DNA of 12,971 bases from an uncultured Clostridia bacterium. Its GTDB lineage: Bacteria; Bacillota; Clostridia; Christensenellales; UBA1242. Numbering within the stretch: the first letter of the stretch is position 1; each line of letters begins with the position of its first letter. Of the stretch, positions 1 to 10,400 are shown piece after piece. The notes under the pieces are model-generated. The model was not told where the DNA came from. It did no database searches and saw nothing but the letters and a program-made list of their open reading frames with translations. The stretch covers positions 1 to 12,971 of the forward strand of contig CAMUJQ010000024.1 in NCBI GenBank assembly GCA_947089305.1, given 5' to 3'. The translations under genes were made by a program, and so were the position numbers.

Positions 1-3000
1 TAAAAACATTTGCTTCGCTTAAATCTGGCGGATTTACAACATCAGTAAAATCAATTTTTTGCAAATTAATACACCCACTAAATGCAATACCAGCTATAGT
101 TTCAATTGAACTTGGCATTTTAACATTTAATAACTTATTACAAGCATTGAATGCCCCATAATCAATATATTTTATCCCCTCTGGAATAGCTACAGCTGTT
201 AAAGTTTTTTTATTTGAAAAAGCATATTTTCCTAACCTCTCTACATTATAAGTTTTTGAACTATAATTTATAGTTGCAGGAATATTAACAGTTACACTCG
301 ACCCAGTATATTGTAAAATAGTTGCTTTTCCATCATAAAAGCCATATTTATACGAACCAGACACAATAACATTTTCAAATATTATATCTTTATATTTGCT
401 AAAAGCTGTTGATTCTCTATAAGCATTTACAGATGCTTGTGGAACAATAATTGTTTGAATATTTGTAGGCATAAAATCAGTATTTGTAGGTGGGGTGGAC
501 ATATTAAGTTTAATATTTTGAACTTTTGAAAAGGCATTAGTGCCTATTGATGTTACATTTGATGGAATTGTAACAGAAAGTAAAGCATCACATCCATTAA
601 ACGCATAATCATAAATCATAGTTAAACTTGTAGGTAAATTTATACTAGTTAAAGCTTTACAATCTTTAAATGCATAACTATAAATTGTAGTTAGCCTAGA
701 AGGTAAATTTATACTAACTAAACTTTCGCACCCTGAAAATGTTGAATAGTCTATTATAGTAACATTTGTGTTTCCTAAGTTTATACTAGATAAGTTCGTG
801 CAATCCATAAAAGCATCGCTTGCAATATGAGTAATTGCACTTGGAAGATTAACGGCTTTTAAATTATTAAACTGAGCAAATGCTCCACTAACTGTAGTTG
901 CAGATGAACCAGTATTATAAATAGTTCTAGTCCATGTCCCTATCTTTGTAACAGTATAACTTTTTCCATTATATGAAATAGAACTAGGAATATTTAAATA
1001 TCCAGATTGATCATTAAAGTTGGTAATAACTGTTGCATTTGCCGTTGAAGATACAGAAGGGATACCAATTAAATAATCATCAACATTAGTTATAGCCTCA
1101 TAAAATGTTTTGTTAGGACTAGCTGCAATATATGCACTATATGTCCCTAATGGTATTTTTATATATTGAGCGCGATTATATCTATCTATATTTGATGGTG
1201 GCGTTGCACTATTTAAAGTTATTGAATGAATAACATAGTTACTATATTGTGGACTAAATGCATCATAATTAATAAAACTTGGAGTTCCCAAGAAAGTAAT
1301 ATCTGCATTATTACAATATCTAAATGCATAATTGTTTATAGAATCAACATTACTTCCAACTACAACTTTTGATACTATACTAGAGTTAGAACCAATTCCG
1401 CCATTATCAATTTCAACAACAGGATATGTAACACCATTAATTACTGTTGTCTCTGGAATTTTAACATAACTAGAACCTGATGTTTTACTTACTATAGCTC
1501 CAGTGCTACCTGAATTTAATCTATAAGTAATTGTCGCCTCTTTCAATTCAGTTGTAGTATCAAAACTCGTAACGATATTATATTTACTATATGATGAATC
1601 TGCCTTATATGCATCAAACGCCGCACTACTTGGAACTTTAATTTTAATATTTGCATTAAAAGCGTTAGTACCCAAAGTAATTGGTGTTGAAGCTAAGAAA
1701 GTTACCTTTGATGCACTAGTATTATAAAATGCATTCGAACCAATTGACTCAACACTAGTTGGTATAACAACATAATTTAACTTTGTATAATTAAACGCAT
1801 ATTCTCCAATTGTTTTTAAACCAGATGGAAAATTATTAATGCTAGTTAAATTTGTAACTTGAAATGCTGAGTCACCAATCACTTTTAATGTGGATGGAAA
1901 TGTAACTTGTGATAAATTATCACAACTATAAAAGGCTGAAGTATCAATTATTTCAATTCTAGTATTTACTAAACTAACATCTATGAGTTCATCACAACCA
2001 TAAAAGGCTCTGCTTCTTATTCCAGTAATATTATAACTTTTACCATTATACATTATAGTGCTAAAAGAAAGATATGTAGCATTTCCAGTATATTCATAAA
2101 TGTGAACTTCTGAATCACTAACTACATCATAAATACAATCTCCAATCTGAACTAAATTTACAACAATGTTATTAAACTTACTCCATTGACTACTGTTTTT
2201 ATAAGCATAATATGAATTTATTGGAACAATTAATTGTTGAGAAAATCTTGTACTTTCAGAAACAACAAAATCTGGTGGTGTTGTAGCTTCAATTTTAATT
2301 GGCGCTTTAACATTATAAAATGCATTTAAACCAATTGATTGTAAAGTAGAAGGCAACGTTAGTTGATTTAAACTAGTACATTCATTAAAAGCATTCTCTC
2401 CTATTGTAACAAGTTGTTTTGATAAATTAATATTTAACAAATATTCACAGCGACTAAAAGCTAAATCCCCAATTTCAGTTACGTTATCAGACATTTTTAC
2501 ATCTATAACTTTACAACGAATAAATGCATAAGCTTTAATACTTTTAACATTATTACCTAATATAATTCTTTTAGCACCTAAAATTAACTGACCATATGCA
2601 TTAGTAGGAGACGCCCAATTTGATTCTTTGTAAGATTCAATAGTTTCATAGTTTAATGTTACCGTATCAATTTCAGTTTGTGTTAAATAACTACTTAAAG
2701 TTTCTGAAAGTCCTCCCCCTAAAATCTCTATACTTGCTAAAGTAACATTCTCAAAAGCAGCATCGCCAATGGTTTCATTTCCATTAATAACAAGATGCTT
2801 CAAGCCTGAGTTTGCAAAAGCTCTAGAGCCAATTGACGTTACATTAGTTGGAAGTATAACATTACTTAGTTTTGGAGTATCTTCAAAACATCTATCTGGA
2901 ATTTCTGTAACTTCAGGTAATTGAGCTGAAACAAGTTTTATGAAATGTTGAAAAGTTTCAAACTCTAAGTCAACACCATTATTTCTTTCAAGTTTGATAT

Positions 3001-3790
3001 ACTCAAGTGAATTTCTTAAATAACTCAATTGATTTTTTATACTTCCCCATATATGACTATTTAAAATTTCTAGTGATTTTAACTGAGCCCCTTCAAACGC
3101 ATAATAAGTTAAAATACAATTAGGAGTAATATATTCGCTTTTATTCGAACCAATTTTTATTACAAAAACCACACCAGATTCTTTACAATATAAAACATTA
3201 TCAGTAGCATATAAGGTGTAATTAGATAAGGAAGAATCACCTCCAATAATAGTTGATAAATTAGTAACACCTTTACCAATAAACTCTGAAGTGCTAACAC
3301 CATGAAGTTCATCTCCAATATATAAACTAGTTAAACTTTCTGTTTGCGATATAACATACTGATTAAACTGTGTAACATTATTTCCAAGTCTTATTTCTGT
3401 TATGTTATATAAACCGCTTAAAGAATATGCATTTAATAGTGTTACATTAGACAATGTTTCATTTTGACTAAAATCCAATATTCCTTGTTCGCCTTCAAAA
3501 GTTTGAGGAACAGCATAAAGTTTAGAACCTGCTTTATTTAATAAACATCCATCCTGTATTTTATATGTAACACTATTAGGATGTACAATAAACTCTGCCA
3601 AGTTACCTTGATTATAATTATATTGAATTACAGGATTTCCACCCAATGTGGTAACATGTTCTCCAATTGCAAAGTGAGTTAAACTAGAAGATTCAATAGC
3701 TGCAGCAGCAATGTTTGTAACAGAATTTGGAATTACAATTTTACTTAAATTTAAGCCAACTAAACTGCCTTGTGGAATTGATGTGAAACC
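1..3790 (-). repeat. BspA-like leucine-rich repeat region (protein-level)
   Basis: LRR_5/BspA-type repeats of about 23 residues with the pattern 'L..I.LP..L..I...AF..C..L', for example the consecutive copies SINLPSRLTTIYSYAF and SINLPTSLTMIYDYAF at about 605-740. The 69-nt period is visible there in the DNA (GGTAAATTTATACTA recurs at about 633 and 702). The LRR blocks are interrupted by non-LRR modules described separately. Confidence 0.85.
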
Positions 3791-6700
3791 TTTTGCAAGC
3801 ACAATTGATGTAAATATATTTTTAGGTAAACTATTTAAATTTATATTTACCATTGTACCATCTTCTTTTCTCTTTTGATATGGCACAGTCAATTTAACAA
3901 CTTGTGAATTTGATCGAGTTGTGGCAGTTAGTTCATTATATTTTTCTAAATCAAATTTACCTTCATCATTAAAATATTCAGAGTTATTTTCTTCCCATAT
4001 AGCTTTTAATACTAGCTTATCATTTTCAACAATAGCTTTACCTGTTTTTAATCCTGATAAAACATCAACTGATATTGTATCCCCTGGAAGATATTCACCA
4101 ATATATTCTTTTTGTCCATATATCCATTCATTAGTTGTTTGATCTAATGACCAACCATAAACATATGCCGCCCAGCCAGCAAAAGAATGATTTGCTAACA
4201 TAAACTCATATTCATCCGTTGGACTACCATCATTTTCCCAAACTTGATAAGCGCGAGGTGTTCCAGTTAAAGAAATTGAATCGCTATTTCCATTATAAAA
4301 GTTTTGTTGAACAGTTTTAGGTAAATTTCTAATTTCAACCGAATTTAATAAGTTTGCATCATCAGCCGCTTCAAATTCAATATTTACAAAGCAACCTTTC
4401 CAAACGGCATAAATTGTCATATCTCCGTCAAAATTATGGTTTATAGGTGTAGAGTTAGAATAGTCTACATTTGGAGTAGAAGCTTTAGTACTCCATCCCA
4501 TAAACACATAGCCATCTCTAGTCAAATTCAAAAATTGACTACCATTAGAACTTTGACTCAATCTTGAAATAGCACTTGATGTACTATTAAATTTGCTTTC
4601 AATTTCAATTGGAGCTATTTCTTGTCCATAAAGACTTCCACCATTAGCATCAAATATCATTTTATAAGAATTTTCTGCCCATTCAACATATACTTCAAGT
4701 TCAGATTCTATGGAGAAAAAACTAATATTAATATTAGAAATATAATTTCCGTTTATATCGCGTAAAGCAACAATTTTATAACCTTTTCTATAAACTAATT
4801 CACTATTTAAAACGTTTTTGTTACCATTTAGTAAATTTATTATATTCTCAGCGCTATAACTAATTTGATTTGTACGTAAACCAACTTCACCACCAAAATA
4901 TGTTGCTAGTGAATCCTTAATAATTACATCTTCATCAATATTCCCGTCTTTATCAAAAAATTTAAATTTAAGATACTTATATGCATAATCTGAGAAAATA
5001 GGATAAACCTTAATGGTATTTACTAAATTACCGTTTTCATCTTCAACAACTTCAACATTGTCTAAAAGATTTACTCCTAGTTTAAGTATACTTATTGCAT
5101 CTTCATATAATCCGTTTTGTTTATAACTCCAACCAATAAAGTGTTGATTATTTTTTTCTGCGTCTGCATAAATTCTATCATTCAAGGCGTAATCATTTGT
5201 AATTAAATATTTTTCATCATCAATTTCATCAAAAAGTATAGTCATTTTATCAAGACCATTACTATTTTTTAATGAATCTTCTTCACCACGAGCGAATATA
5301 ACAACATATTCATTTGCACTCCACTCGGCATTAAGATTAATTATTGAATTATAATTTTCAGTTAATTTAATGCTTTCAACAAAGCCATCTTCATTTACTG
5401 TAATGTTTTGAGAATTATCTCCACTATAACTCCAACCAAGGAAAGTATATCCATCTCGAGTTGGCGTTCCTAATTCTGAGTTACTAATAATAACTCCTTC
5501 AGGTTTTGTGCTAATATCTCCATTAAATAAATAACTTCTTACAACAGCACCATTTGCTGGATCAACTTGATTCCAACGTGTAGAACCAATATCGTCATTT
5601 GCATTTAATTGAATTGTTCTAAAATTCTTTTCAAGCCAAATTGCATATAATTTCAAAGTTTTTCCATCTAAAATTAATTCAGCAATATCTTTATCACTTA
5701 AATAAATTTCAGTTTCAGGCGTTGTTTCATTTTGAACATCTGTTGTAAAACCAATTAAATTATGTGTTTTTCTAGTAAAATAATTTTGTTCCATAATATT
5801 GCTTAGTGAAAATGTTTCATCTGCTTGCAATACATTTTGAAGTGTTATTTTATTTAAATTTTCTCCACTTCTATCGATTAATTCAATATTATAGTTTTTC
5901 TTTGCCCATATAGCGTAAAGAATAATTTCTTGAGTATCTTTATTATTTAAATTAACTAATTCTGCTGTTCTTTCATCTGCAATAGTTGCATTAGGATTAG
6001 CTGAGTAACCAACAAAAGAATAACCTGCTCTTATAGGTTTAATAAAATCTTTAGTCAACAAAGTAATATCTTTAGATTGTAAAACATTATGATACCCTGC
6101 AAAAGAACCTGTATTAGTTATATCATATTTTAATTCTGAAGTTGAATCAAGCCAAGTACCACCATTTGCATTGAATTTAATTTTTGCATAAAATGGGTCA
6201 ATATAATGAGCTTTTAATACTATCTCATAAACAGTCTTACCAGATTCATCAATGCGTTTCGTTACTAAATCATCAAGACCATTTGCCCTGTTTGTATAAA
6301 TTTTACTTGAATAAGTTTCTTCATCTCCTATTTTAATTCCATTACCTTCAAATCTATCGCCCGTTGCCTCAACAACCCAATAAGCAAAATATTTGTCGCG
6401 TGGAATATCTGCTAAAATATTATTGTAGTTAGAGCTGCTTAGAGTATTGTTTGATTCACTTACTCCAAAATATGAACTTTGAGGCTCAACATAATTTTGC
6501 AATGTTCCACCATTTGCATCATAAACAAGATTAACCGTATAAGGTAAACGATTTATTGCATACTTAACAGTTGAACCTTCTTTTAATTTGCTAAATGCAT
6601 CACTTTCTAATTTAAAAATTATATAACCATTATTAACTGCAATAGTTCTTTGATTAAGTTCACCTAAAGCGCCATCTTTTGGGTTAAGCGTTGCCAATGT

Positions 6701-7014
6701 GTTTACGTTATTTTCACCACTATCAGTTTGTTCTGAAGTTTGATATAATATTGCACCAATAACTTGTTTATATTTATCTTCACTAAGTTCATCAACTTTA
6801 ATTTTAATTTGGCTACCATATTTTACAGCCATTCCATAAGAATAGTTTACTTCTTCTTTACTTCCCGTTTGAGTAATTTTAATAGCATTCAATTCACTAT
6901 CATCAACTAAATCAATGTCAAAAGAGTATTCTTTCGCTTCCCATATAGCAGAAAGTGTAATTGTAGAAATATCATTATCAGCTATAATTGCACTATTAAT
7001 ATTTAATTTGCCCC
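1..7014 (-). CDS. Giant InlB-repeat/BspA-LRR surface protein, continuation (C-terminus outside window)
   Basis: Direct translation of the minus strand in this frame gives an uninterrupted reading frame of about 2,330 codons from the frame break to the left edge, with no stop. It joins the upstream part as ...RPVNVG/KLNINSAIIADN...LSAIWEAKEY, completing a B repeat. B repeats continue to about 3960 (for example YTVNLVYDANGGTLQNYVEP and IKFNANGGTW; linkers LYAIWAKKNYNIEL and IYAVWKGCF). From about 3790 the protein changes to BspA-like LRRs of about 23 residues (LSKIVIPNSVTNIAAAAI, LTLPSTLQSIGLNAF, SINLPTSLTMIYDYAF) which run off the window. It has no plausible start or Shine-Dalgarno site of its own. 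LRR_5/BspA proteins bind host or microbial surface ligands in characterised cases; here function is unknown. The anchor (LPXTG, transmembrane or other) would lie to the left. Confidence 0.85.
300..2240 (-). repeat. Four-fold super-repeat of LRR cassettes
   Basis: Within the LRR region a larger unit recurs. It consists of an LRR block, a TPP-type turn, a strand 'I.VP..S..AY', a short 'SKY..I' segment, and a beta-rich spacer ending 'IP..I.YNGK.Y.V..I' before the next LRR block. The VP..AY element occurs at about 2220 (LIVPINSYYAYK), 1620 (IKVPSSAFDAYK), 1140 (IKIPLGTYSAY) and 425 (IIVPQASVNAYR), a spacing of about 200, 160 and 240 residues. Spacer ends include IMYNGKSYNITGI, ISYNGKSYTVTKIG and INYSSKTYNVERLG. 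Confidence 0.7.
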
Positions 7015-8556
7015 AACATTAACTGGTCTTGTAGAATTATCACTATAAACAACATTCCAACCCGCTAATTTATAACCAGGCATTGTATCAGCCTCAGAGA
7101 CTGAAACTGTAGAAATATCTCCTCCAAAACTAGCATTATCAAAAAGTGCACTTGCTTTAAAGCCTAAATCATATTTAATTCTATATTCTTTTGCCTCATA
7201 GATTGCATAAAGGATCGTTGGCTCTTGAATATCAATTCTATCCCCCGGATAAAAAATATCAAAATCAGAATCTACAACTTTTTTAACACTCCAATATAAG
7301 AAATTATATCCGAGTTTACTTGGATTATTTTTTGCATCTGGAAGCGTAACAAAGCCCGTTTCACGACAATCAATAGAAATATCCCCATTTCCACCATTTA
7401 AATTAAAATGTAATAAATTGAAAGCGCTACCCCAAACGGCTTGTAAATCAACTGATGTTTTACCATTATATTTTACAGTATATATATCGCCACAATTACC
7501 TAACTTATTACCTTCTTCATTCCATGCAATAAGGTCAACGTTTTTCTTAGCATAAGAACGGACATGAGGTAACACAATAGTTTCTCCAACTTTAGCCGTA
7601 AATGTTAATTTTTCTTGTTCCCCAGCAATCAATTCAGCATCGCCATAAGCTAAATTAAAAGTTATGGTTAAAGGATTTCTTTTTGCATATAAAACAACAA
7701 CGCCCTTTTTTAGTTCGTTTTCAACCTCACTTAAACTTTTAACTTCTTCCCCCGTTAAATCTTGTTTTCTATACCATCCATCAAATTCATATCCTTCTAC
7801 AAGTGAAGGTTCATTGAAATTTTCTACTGAAGCTAAATTTCCATCATAATCAATATAAATTACCTTATTGTCTGCATTATACATAGAATTTAAATAACTA
7901 AGTTTAAAAACGCCATCAACTATACCCTCAGGCTCAATTTCAATAGTTTGTCCAGGTAAAAATTCTTTGTAATAACTACTACCTTTTACCCCTGCATAAT
8001 AACCTAAAAAATTTCCATTAAAATTAGATAAATCAGGAACAGGCAAAGTAAAAGACTCTCCAATTTTAACATTACTTAATTGTTCATTAATTCCTTCAAC
8101 TTCAACATTTACTTCTTTTCCTTCCCAAATTGCATATAAAGTTGTGCCATATAAAGGAACAGTGTAACTTGTTCTATCACTTAATTTAATTCCAACTAAA
8201 TTATCTTTCTCGCGAGTTTCACTCCAACCAACAAACTTATAATTATTCATTGGATCAACTGGATCATTTATATAAAAATTATGCCCAATTTGATAAGTGT
8301 CACTTTGAATATTTGAAATGTTTTTCTCGTCAACATAATTTATTGTATATACATTTTCTTTCCATTTTGCATATAAAACTGTATCTTTATTAAACTTAGT
8401 AGATTCAGTTGCTGCCGTTGACAAAGCTGGATCTAAATACCAACCTTGAAATTTATAACCTGCACGAAAAGGAACAGGCAATGCTGTTGTTGATCCCTTT
8501 TTTATTTTTGTAGTTTTATATTCTAAACCATTATCTGCATTAAAGGAAATTGAAAC
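3960..8556 (-). repeat. InlB-type B-repeat array (protein-level)
   Basis: Roughly 13-16 diverged copies of an InlB B-type unit of about 75-110 residues. Each ends in a strand with A.W or a degenerate form: AKW, AIW, AVW, AIY, AEW, AHY, AKR. About half carry NANGG or DANGG near the start of the next unit and GY.F.GW in the middle. Copies are strongly diverged at DNA level, so the array is old and unlikely to recombine readily. The unit broken by the frameshift lies at about 6930-7130. Confidence 0.8.
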
Positions 8557-8676
8557 TTTAGCATTACTAGCCAATACACCACCAACTACTCCTCCAGCAA
8601 CAATACCAGCAGCAACAATACTCCCTGCAATAATACCAACTTTTTTCTTTTTTTTATTATCTTTTGAGTTTGACAT
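7003..8676 (-). CDS. Giant InlB-repeat/LRR surface protein, N-terminal part (to the frame break)
   Basis: Start chosen at ATG 8676 (MSNSKDNKKKKK), with GGAGG five bases upstream; an in-frame TTG at 8688 lies inside that Shine-Dalgarno site and is rejected. The first 12 residues are Lys-rich, followed by a hydrophobic Gly/Ala/Val/Ile segment about 13-36 (VGIIAGSIVAAGIVAGGVVG) ending near VLASNA, which is a signal peptide or signal anchor. From about residue 41 onward come InlB B repeats (Flg_new/Listeria-Bacteroides type), each with a beta-strand, a GY.F.GW core and an L.A.W linker, for example AGYKFQGWYLDP and LYAKWKENVYTINY. The frame reaches TAA at 7005-7003 after 557 aa, ending RPVNVGAN. 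The same repeat continues in the -1 frame, so this is one gene broken by a frameshift. Role inferred: secreted or cell-surface protein, probably adhesive; no ligand can be named. Confidence 0.85.
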   Translation of the reverse strand: MSNSKDNKKKKKVGIIAGSIVAAGIVAGGVVGGVLASNAKVSISFNADNGLEYKTTKIKKGSTTALPVPFRAGYKFQGWYLDPALSTAATESTKFNKDTVLYAKWKENVYTINYVDEKNISNIQSDTYQIGHNFYINDPVDPMNNYKFVGWSETREKDNLVGIKLSDRTSYTVPLYGTTLYAIWEGKEVNVEVEGINEQLSNVKIGESFTLPVPDLSNFNGNFLGYYAGVKGSSYYKEFLPGQTIEIEPEGIVDGVFKLSYLNSMYNADNKVIYIDYDGNLASVENFNEPSLVEGYEFDGWYRKQDLTGEEVKSLSEVENELKKGVVVLYAKRNPLTITFNLAYGDAELIAGEQEKLTFTAKVGETIVLPHVRSYAKKNVDLIAWNEEGNKLGNCGDIYTVKYNGKTSVDLQAVWGSAFNLLHFNLNGGNGDISIDCRETGFVTLPDAKNNPSKLGYNFLYWSVKKVVDSDFDIFYPGDRIDIQEPTILYAIYEAKEYRIKYDLGFKASALFDNASFGGDISTVSVSEADTMPGYKLAGWNVVYSDNSTRPVNVGAN

Positions 8677-8736
8677 TTTTTCCTCCAAAATAATTTAAAT
8701 TATAAAGTTCGTCAAGTTCAAATAAAATTCTTTTTT

Positions 8737-8765
8737 ATTATACCATTTTCAACTTTTTTCTACAA
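8737..8765 (-). promoter_or_regulatory. Probable promoter of the giant surface-protein gene
   Basis: On the minus strand, TGGTATAAT gives a perfect -10 box (8742-8737) with an extended TGn element. A weak -35, TTGTAG (8765-8760), lies 17 bp upstream. Transcription would begin near 8730, leaving a leader of about 54 nt before the ATG at 8676. I see no attenuator-like structure in this leader. Confidence 0.6.
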
Positions 8766-8883
8766 ATGTTTATAACTATTTTTTAGTAGTTTTTGTTTAC
8801 ACAATAAAAATTATTAATTACATATTAAATTAAATGTTTATTATTAAAATCACACAATAATAGTAAATAACATATTTAAAAAT

Positions 8884-9090
8884 ATGAATAAAGATAGTAT
8901 TGTTTGTTTGCCACCTGAAAAAATTGCATTTATTGGAACAACCATAGCAACTGAACTTGCATGCAATAAGTCTATAGAAGAAATAACCACTATAAGTTCA
9001 CTCTTAGGTCAAATATGCTCAACTCTTAACACCATTAAATGTCAAATGATAATATATGAAAAACATTGTAATCCTAAAAAAAATAGTTAA
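8884..9090 (+). CDS. Small hypothetical protein (68 aa)
   Basis: ORF of 68 codons that does not overlap another gene and converges on tyrS. The product has a moderately hydrophobic, Thr/Ile-rich stretch (IAFIGTTIATELAC, about 14-27), an SIEEITTISSLLGQICSTLNTI stretch (about 30-51), four Cys and a basic tail (NPKKNS). The pattern 'ATxxA...SxxxLGxxxxTLxTI' reminds me of small clostridial proteins of unknown function (DUF6774-like); this is from memory and untested. No clear Shine-Dalgarno site precedes ATG 8884, only AT-rich sequence, and I could not identify a firm promoter. Composition resembles coding sequence in this genome, and the stop sits exactly at the arm of the shared hairpin. It is probably a real gene, with the start uncertain. 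Confidence 0.55.
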   Translation: MNKDSIVCLPPEKIAFIGTTIATELACNKSIEEITTISSLLGQICSTLNTIKCQMIIYEKHCNPKKNS

Positions 9091-9155
9091 GACTAGCCAA
9101 TAAAATTACACTTAAAATGTATTAATATTTTTAATGACTAGCAGCTTAACTATTT
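9076..9155. terminator. Putative shared terminator between convergent genes
   Basis: AAATAGTTAAG (9081-9091) and CTTAACTATTT (9145-9155) form an 11-bp inverted repeat around a 53-nt AT-rich loop. The loop carries two GACTAGC copies and a weak TACA/TGTA stem. On the minus strand the hairpin runs into eight T residues (A8 at 9076-9083), which fits a terminator for tyrS. The arms contain the stop codons of both the small plus-strand ORF and tyrS. The long loop lowers confidence, and plus-strand termination is weaker because the T tract there is short. Confidence 0.5.
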
Positions 9156-10385
9156 AACAATTACTTTAATAAAAACTTTTTTACCTTTTTTAACTAAAAA
9201 TTCCTTTTTAGATAAATCGATAATTTCATTAACATTGGTTTTCTTAATATCATCTATAACAATTCCACCTTGTTCAATTAATCTTCTTGCCTCTCCTTTA
9301 GAATTGATTATACTAAGTGAAGCTAAAAAATCCAAAATATTAATAGACCCTGTGTTTTTAATTTCTTCAGTTGGAACGGTGCTTATGTTTAAATTATTTC
9401 CGCCAAACAAAGCTTTTGCCGTTTCTTGTGCTAACTTTGCTTCACTCTCCCCATGAATTAGTTTCGTTACTTCAAATGCCATAAGGCGTTTAGCCTTAAC
9501 AATGTCTTCGCTGCACATTTTTTTTATTTCAGATATTTCAATTTCTGTAAAAAATCTTAAAAGCCTTTCAACATCAGCATCTAAACAATTAACAAAATGT
9601 TGAAAAAAATCAAATGCTGAAGTTTTTTCACGCGACACCCATAAAGTACCCTTTTCAGTTTTACCCATTTTTACACCGTCTGCATTGGTTAATAATGGAC
9701 AAGTTAAACCCATCATCAAAGGGCGCTGACTTTGGCTAAGAAAGTTCATTTTTCTTGATAATTCAGTTCCTGCAACAATATTACCCCATTGGTCGCTTCC
9801 ACCAATTTGAAGCACACAATTAAACTTATCATTTAAATGCACAAAATCAAAAGCTTGCATTAACATGTAGCCCATTTCCATAAAAGTTAAACCACCTTGC
9901 TTTAAACGATTTTTGTATAAATCCTTACTTAACATTTCACTAACATTAAAATGAATTCCAATATCGCGCAAAAAATCAATATATGTTGCTTCTTTAAGCC
10001 AGTCTGCATTATCTACAATAATTGCAGGATTATCTCCATCTAATTTAACAAATCGATTAAGAATGCTTTTTATTTCTCGCGCATTTCTTTCTACTTCACT
10101 TTTAGAAAGAATTTTTCTCATATCACTTTTGTTTGATGGGTCGCCAATAAGCGCTGTTGCACCACCAACAAGCACAATACACTTGTGCCCGCAGTCTTGT
10201 AATATTCGCGCCATTCTAAGTCCAAAAAAATGTCCTATGTGCAAATCGTCTGCTGTTGGGTCTATCCCAATGTAAAAAGTAACAGGTTTACTTTTTAAAA
10301 TTTTTTTCGTTTCTTCTAAATGCGTTGTTTGAAAAACAAACCCTCTATCTTCTAATTTTTCAAAAGCATTATTTTTAAATTCCAT
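9150..10385 (-). CDS. tyrS: Tyrosyl-tRNA synthetase
   Basis: Class I synthetase that charges tRNA-Tyr with tyrosine; normally a cytoplasmic homodimer. The product is 411 aa, close to the bacterial TyrS length. The Rossmann catalytic domain shows Y38 and D42 in FYIGIDPTADDLHIGH, with the HIGH motif exact at 49-52. Y173, Q177 and D180 (GYMLMQAFD) match the tyrosine-binding residues, followed by GGSDQWGN at 195-202. The KMSKS loop reads KMGKT (239-243), a common TyrRS variant. A C-terminal S4-like RNA-binding domain covers about 345-411 (SKGEARRLIEQGGIVIDD). ATG at 10385 has AAAAGGAG with good spacing. The gene has its own promoter and a leader with a five-Tyr peptide and switchable terminators, so expression should rise when charged tRNA-Tyr is scarce. 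The stop codon lies in a hairpin shared with the convergent small ORF. Confidence 0.97.
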   Translation of the reverse strand: MEFKNNAFEKLEDRGFVFQTTHLEETKKILKSKPVTFYIGIDPTADDLHIGHFFGLRMARILQDCGHKCIVLVGGATALIGDPSNKSDMRKILSKSEVERNAREIKSILNRFVKLDGDNPAIIVDNADWLKEATYIDFLRDIGIHFNVSEMLSKDLYKNRLKQGGLTFMEMGYMLMQAFDFVHLNDKFNCVLQIGGSDQWGNIVAGTELSRKMNFLSQSQRPLMMGLTCPLLTNADGVKMGKTEKGTLWVSREKTSAFDFFQHFVNCLDADVERLLRFFTEIEISEIKKMCSEDIVKAKRLMAFEVTKLIHGESEAKLAQETAKALFGGNNLNISTVPTEEIKNTGSINILDFLASLSIINSKGEARRLIEQGGIVIDDIKKTNVNEIIDLSKKEFLVKKGKKVFIKVIVK

Positions 10386-10400
10386 AAATTTTCTCCTTTT

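Noticed and set aside
3921..4142. Plus-strand ORF within the surface-protein region
   Set aside because: It is antisense to a clear B-repeat coding frame, with low-complexity Ser/Phe/Leu composition typical of a shadow of AT-rich coding DNA.
1..7002. TGA-as-Trp recoding (Mollicutes-like code)
   Set aside because: No in-frame TGA was found in about 2,300 codons translated, and all Trp positions, including the repeat A.W linkers, are TGG.
7003..7014. Programmed -1 ribosomal frameshift in the giant gene
   Set aside because: There is no canonical slippery heptamer in frame and no obvious downstream pseudoknot. An indel in the G run is the simpler explanation, though it is kept as a finding to check.
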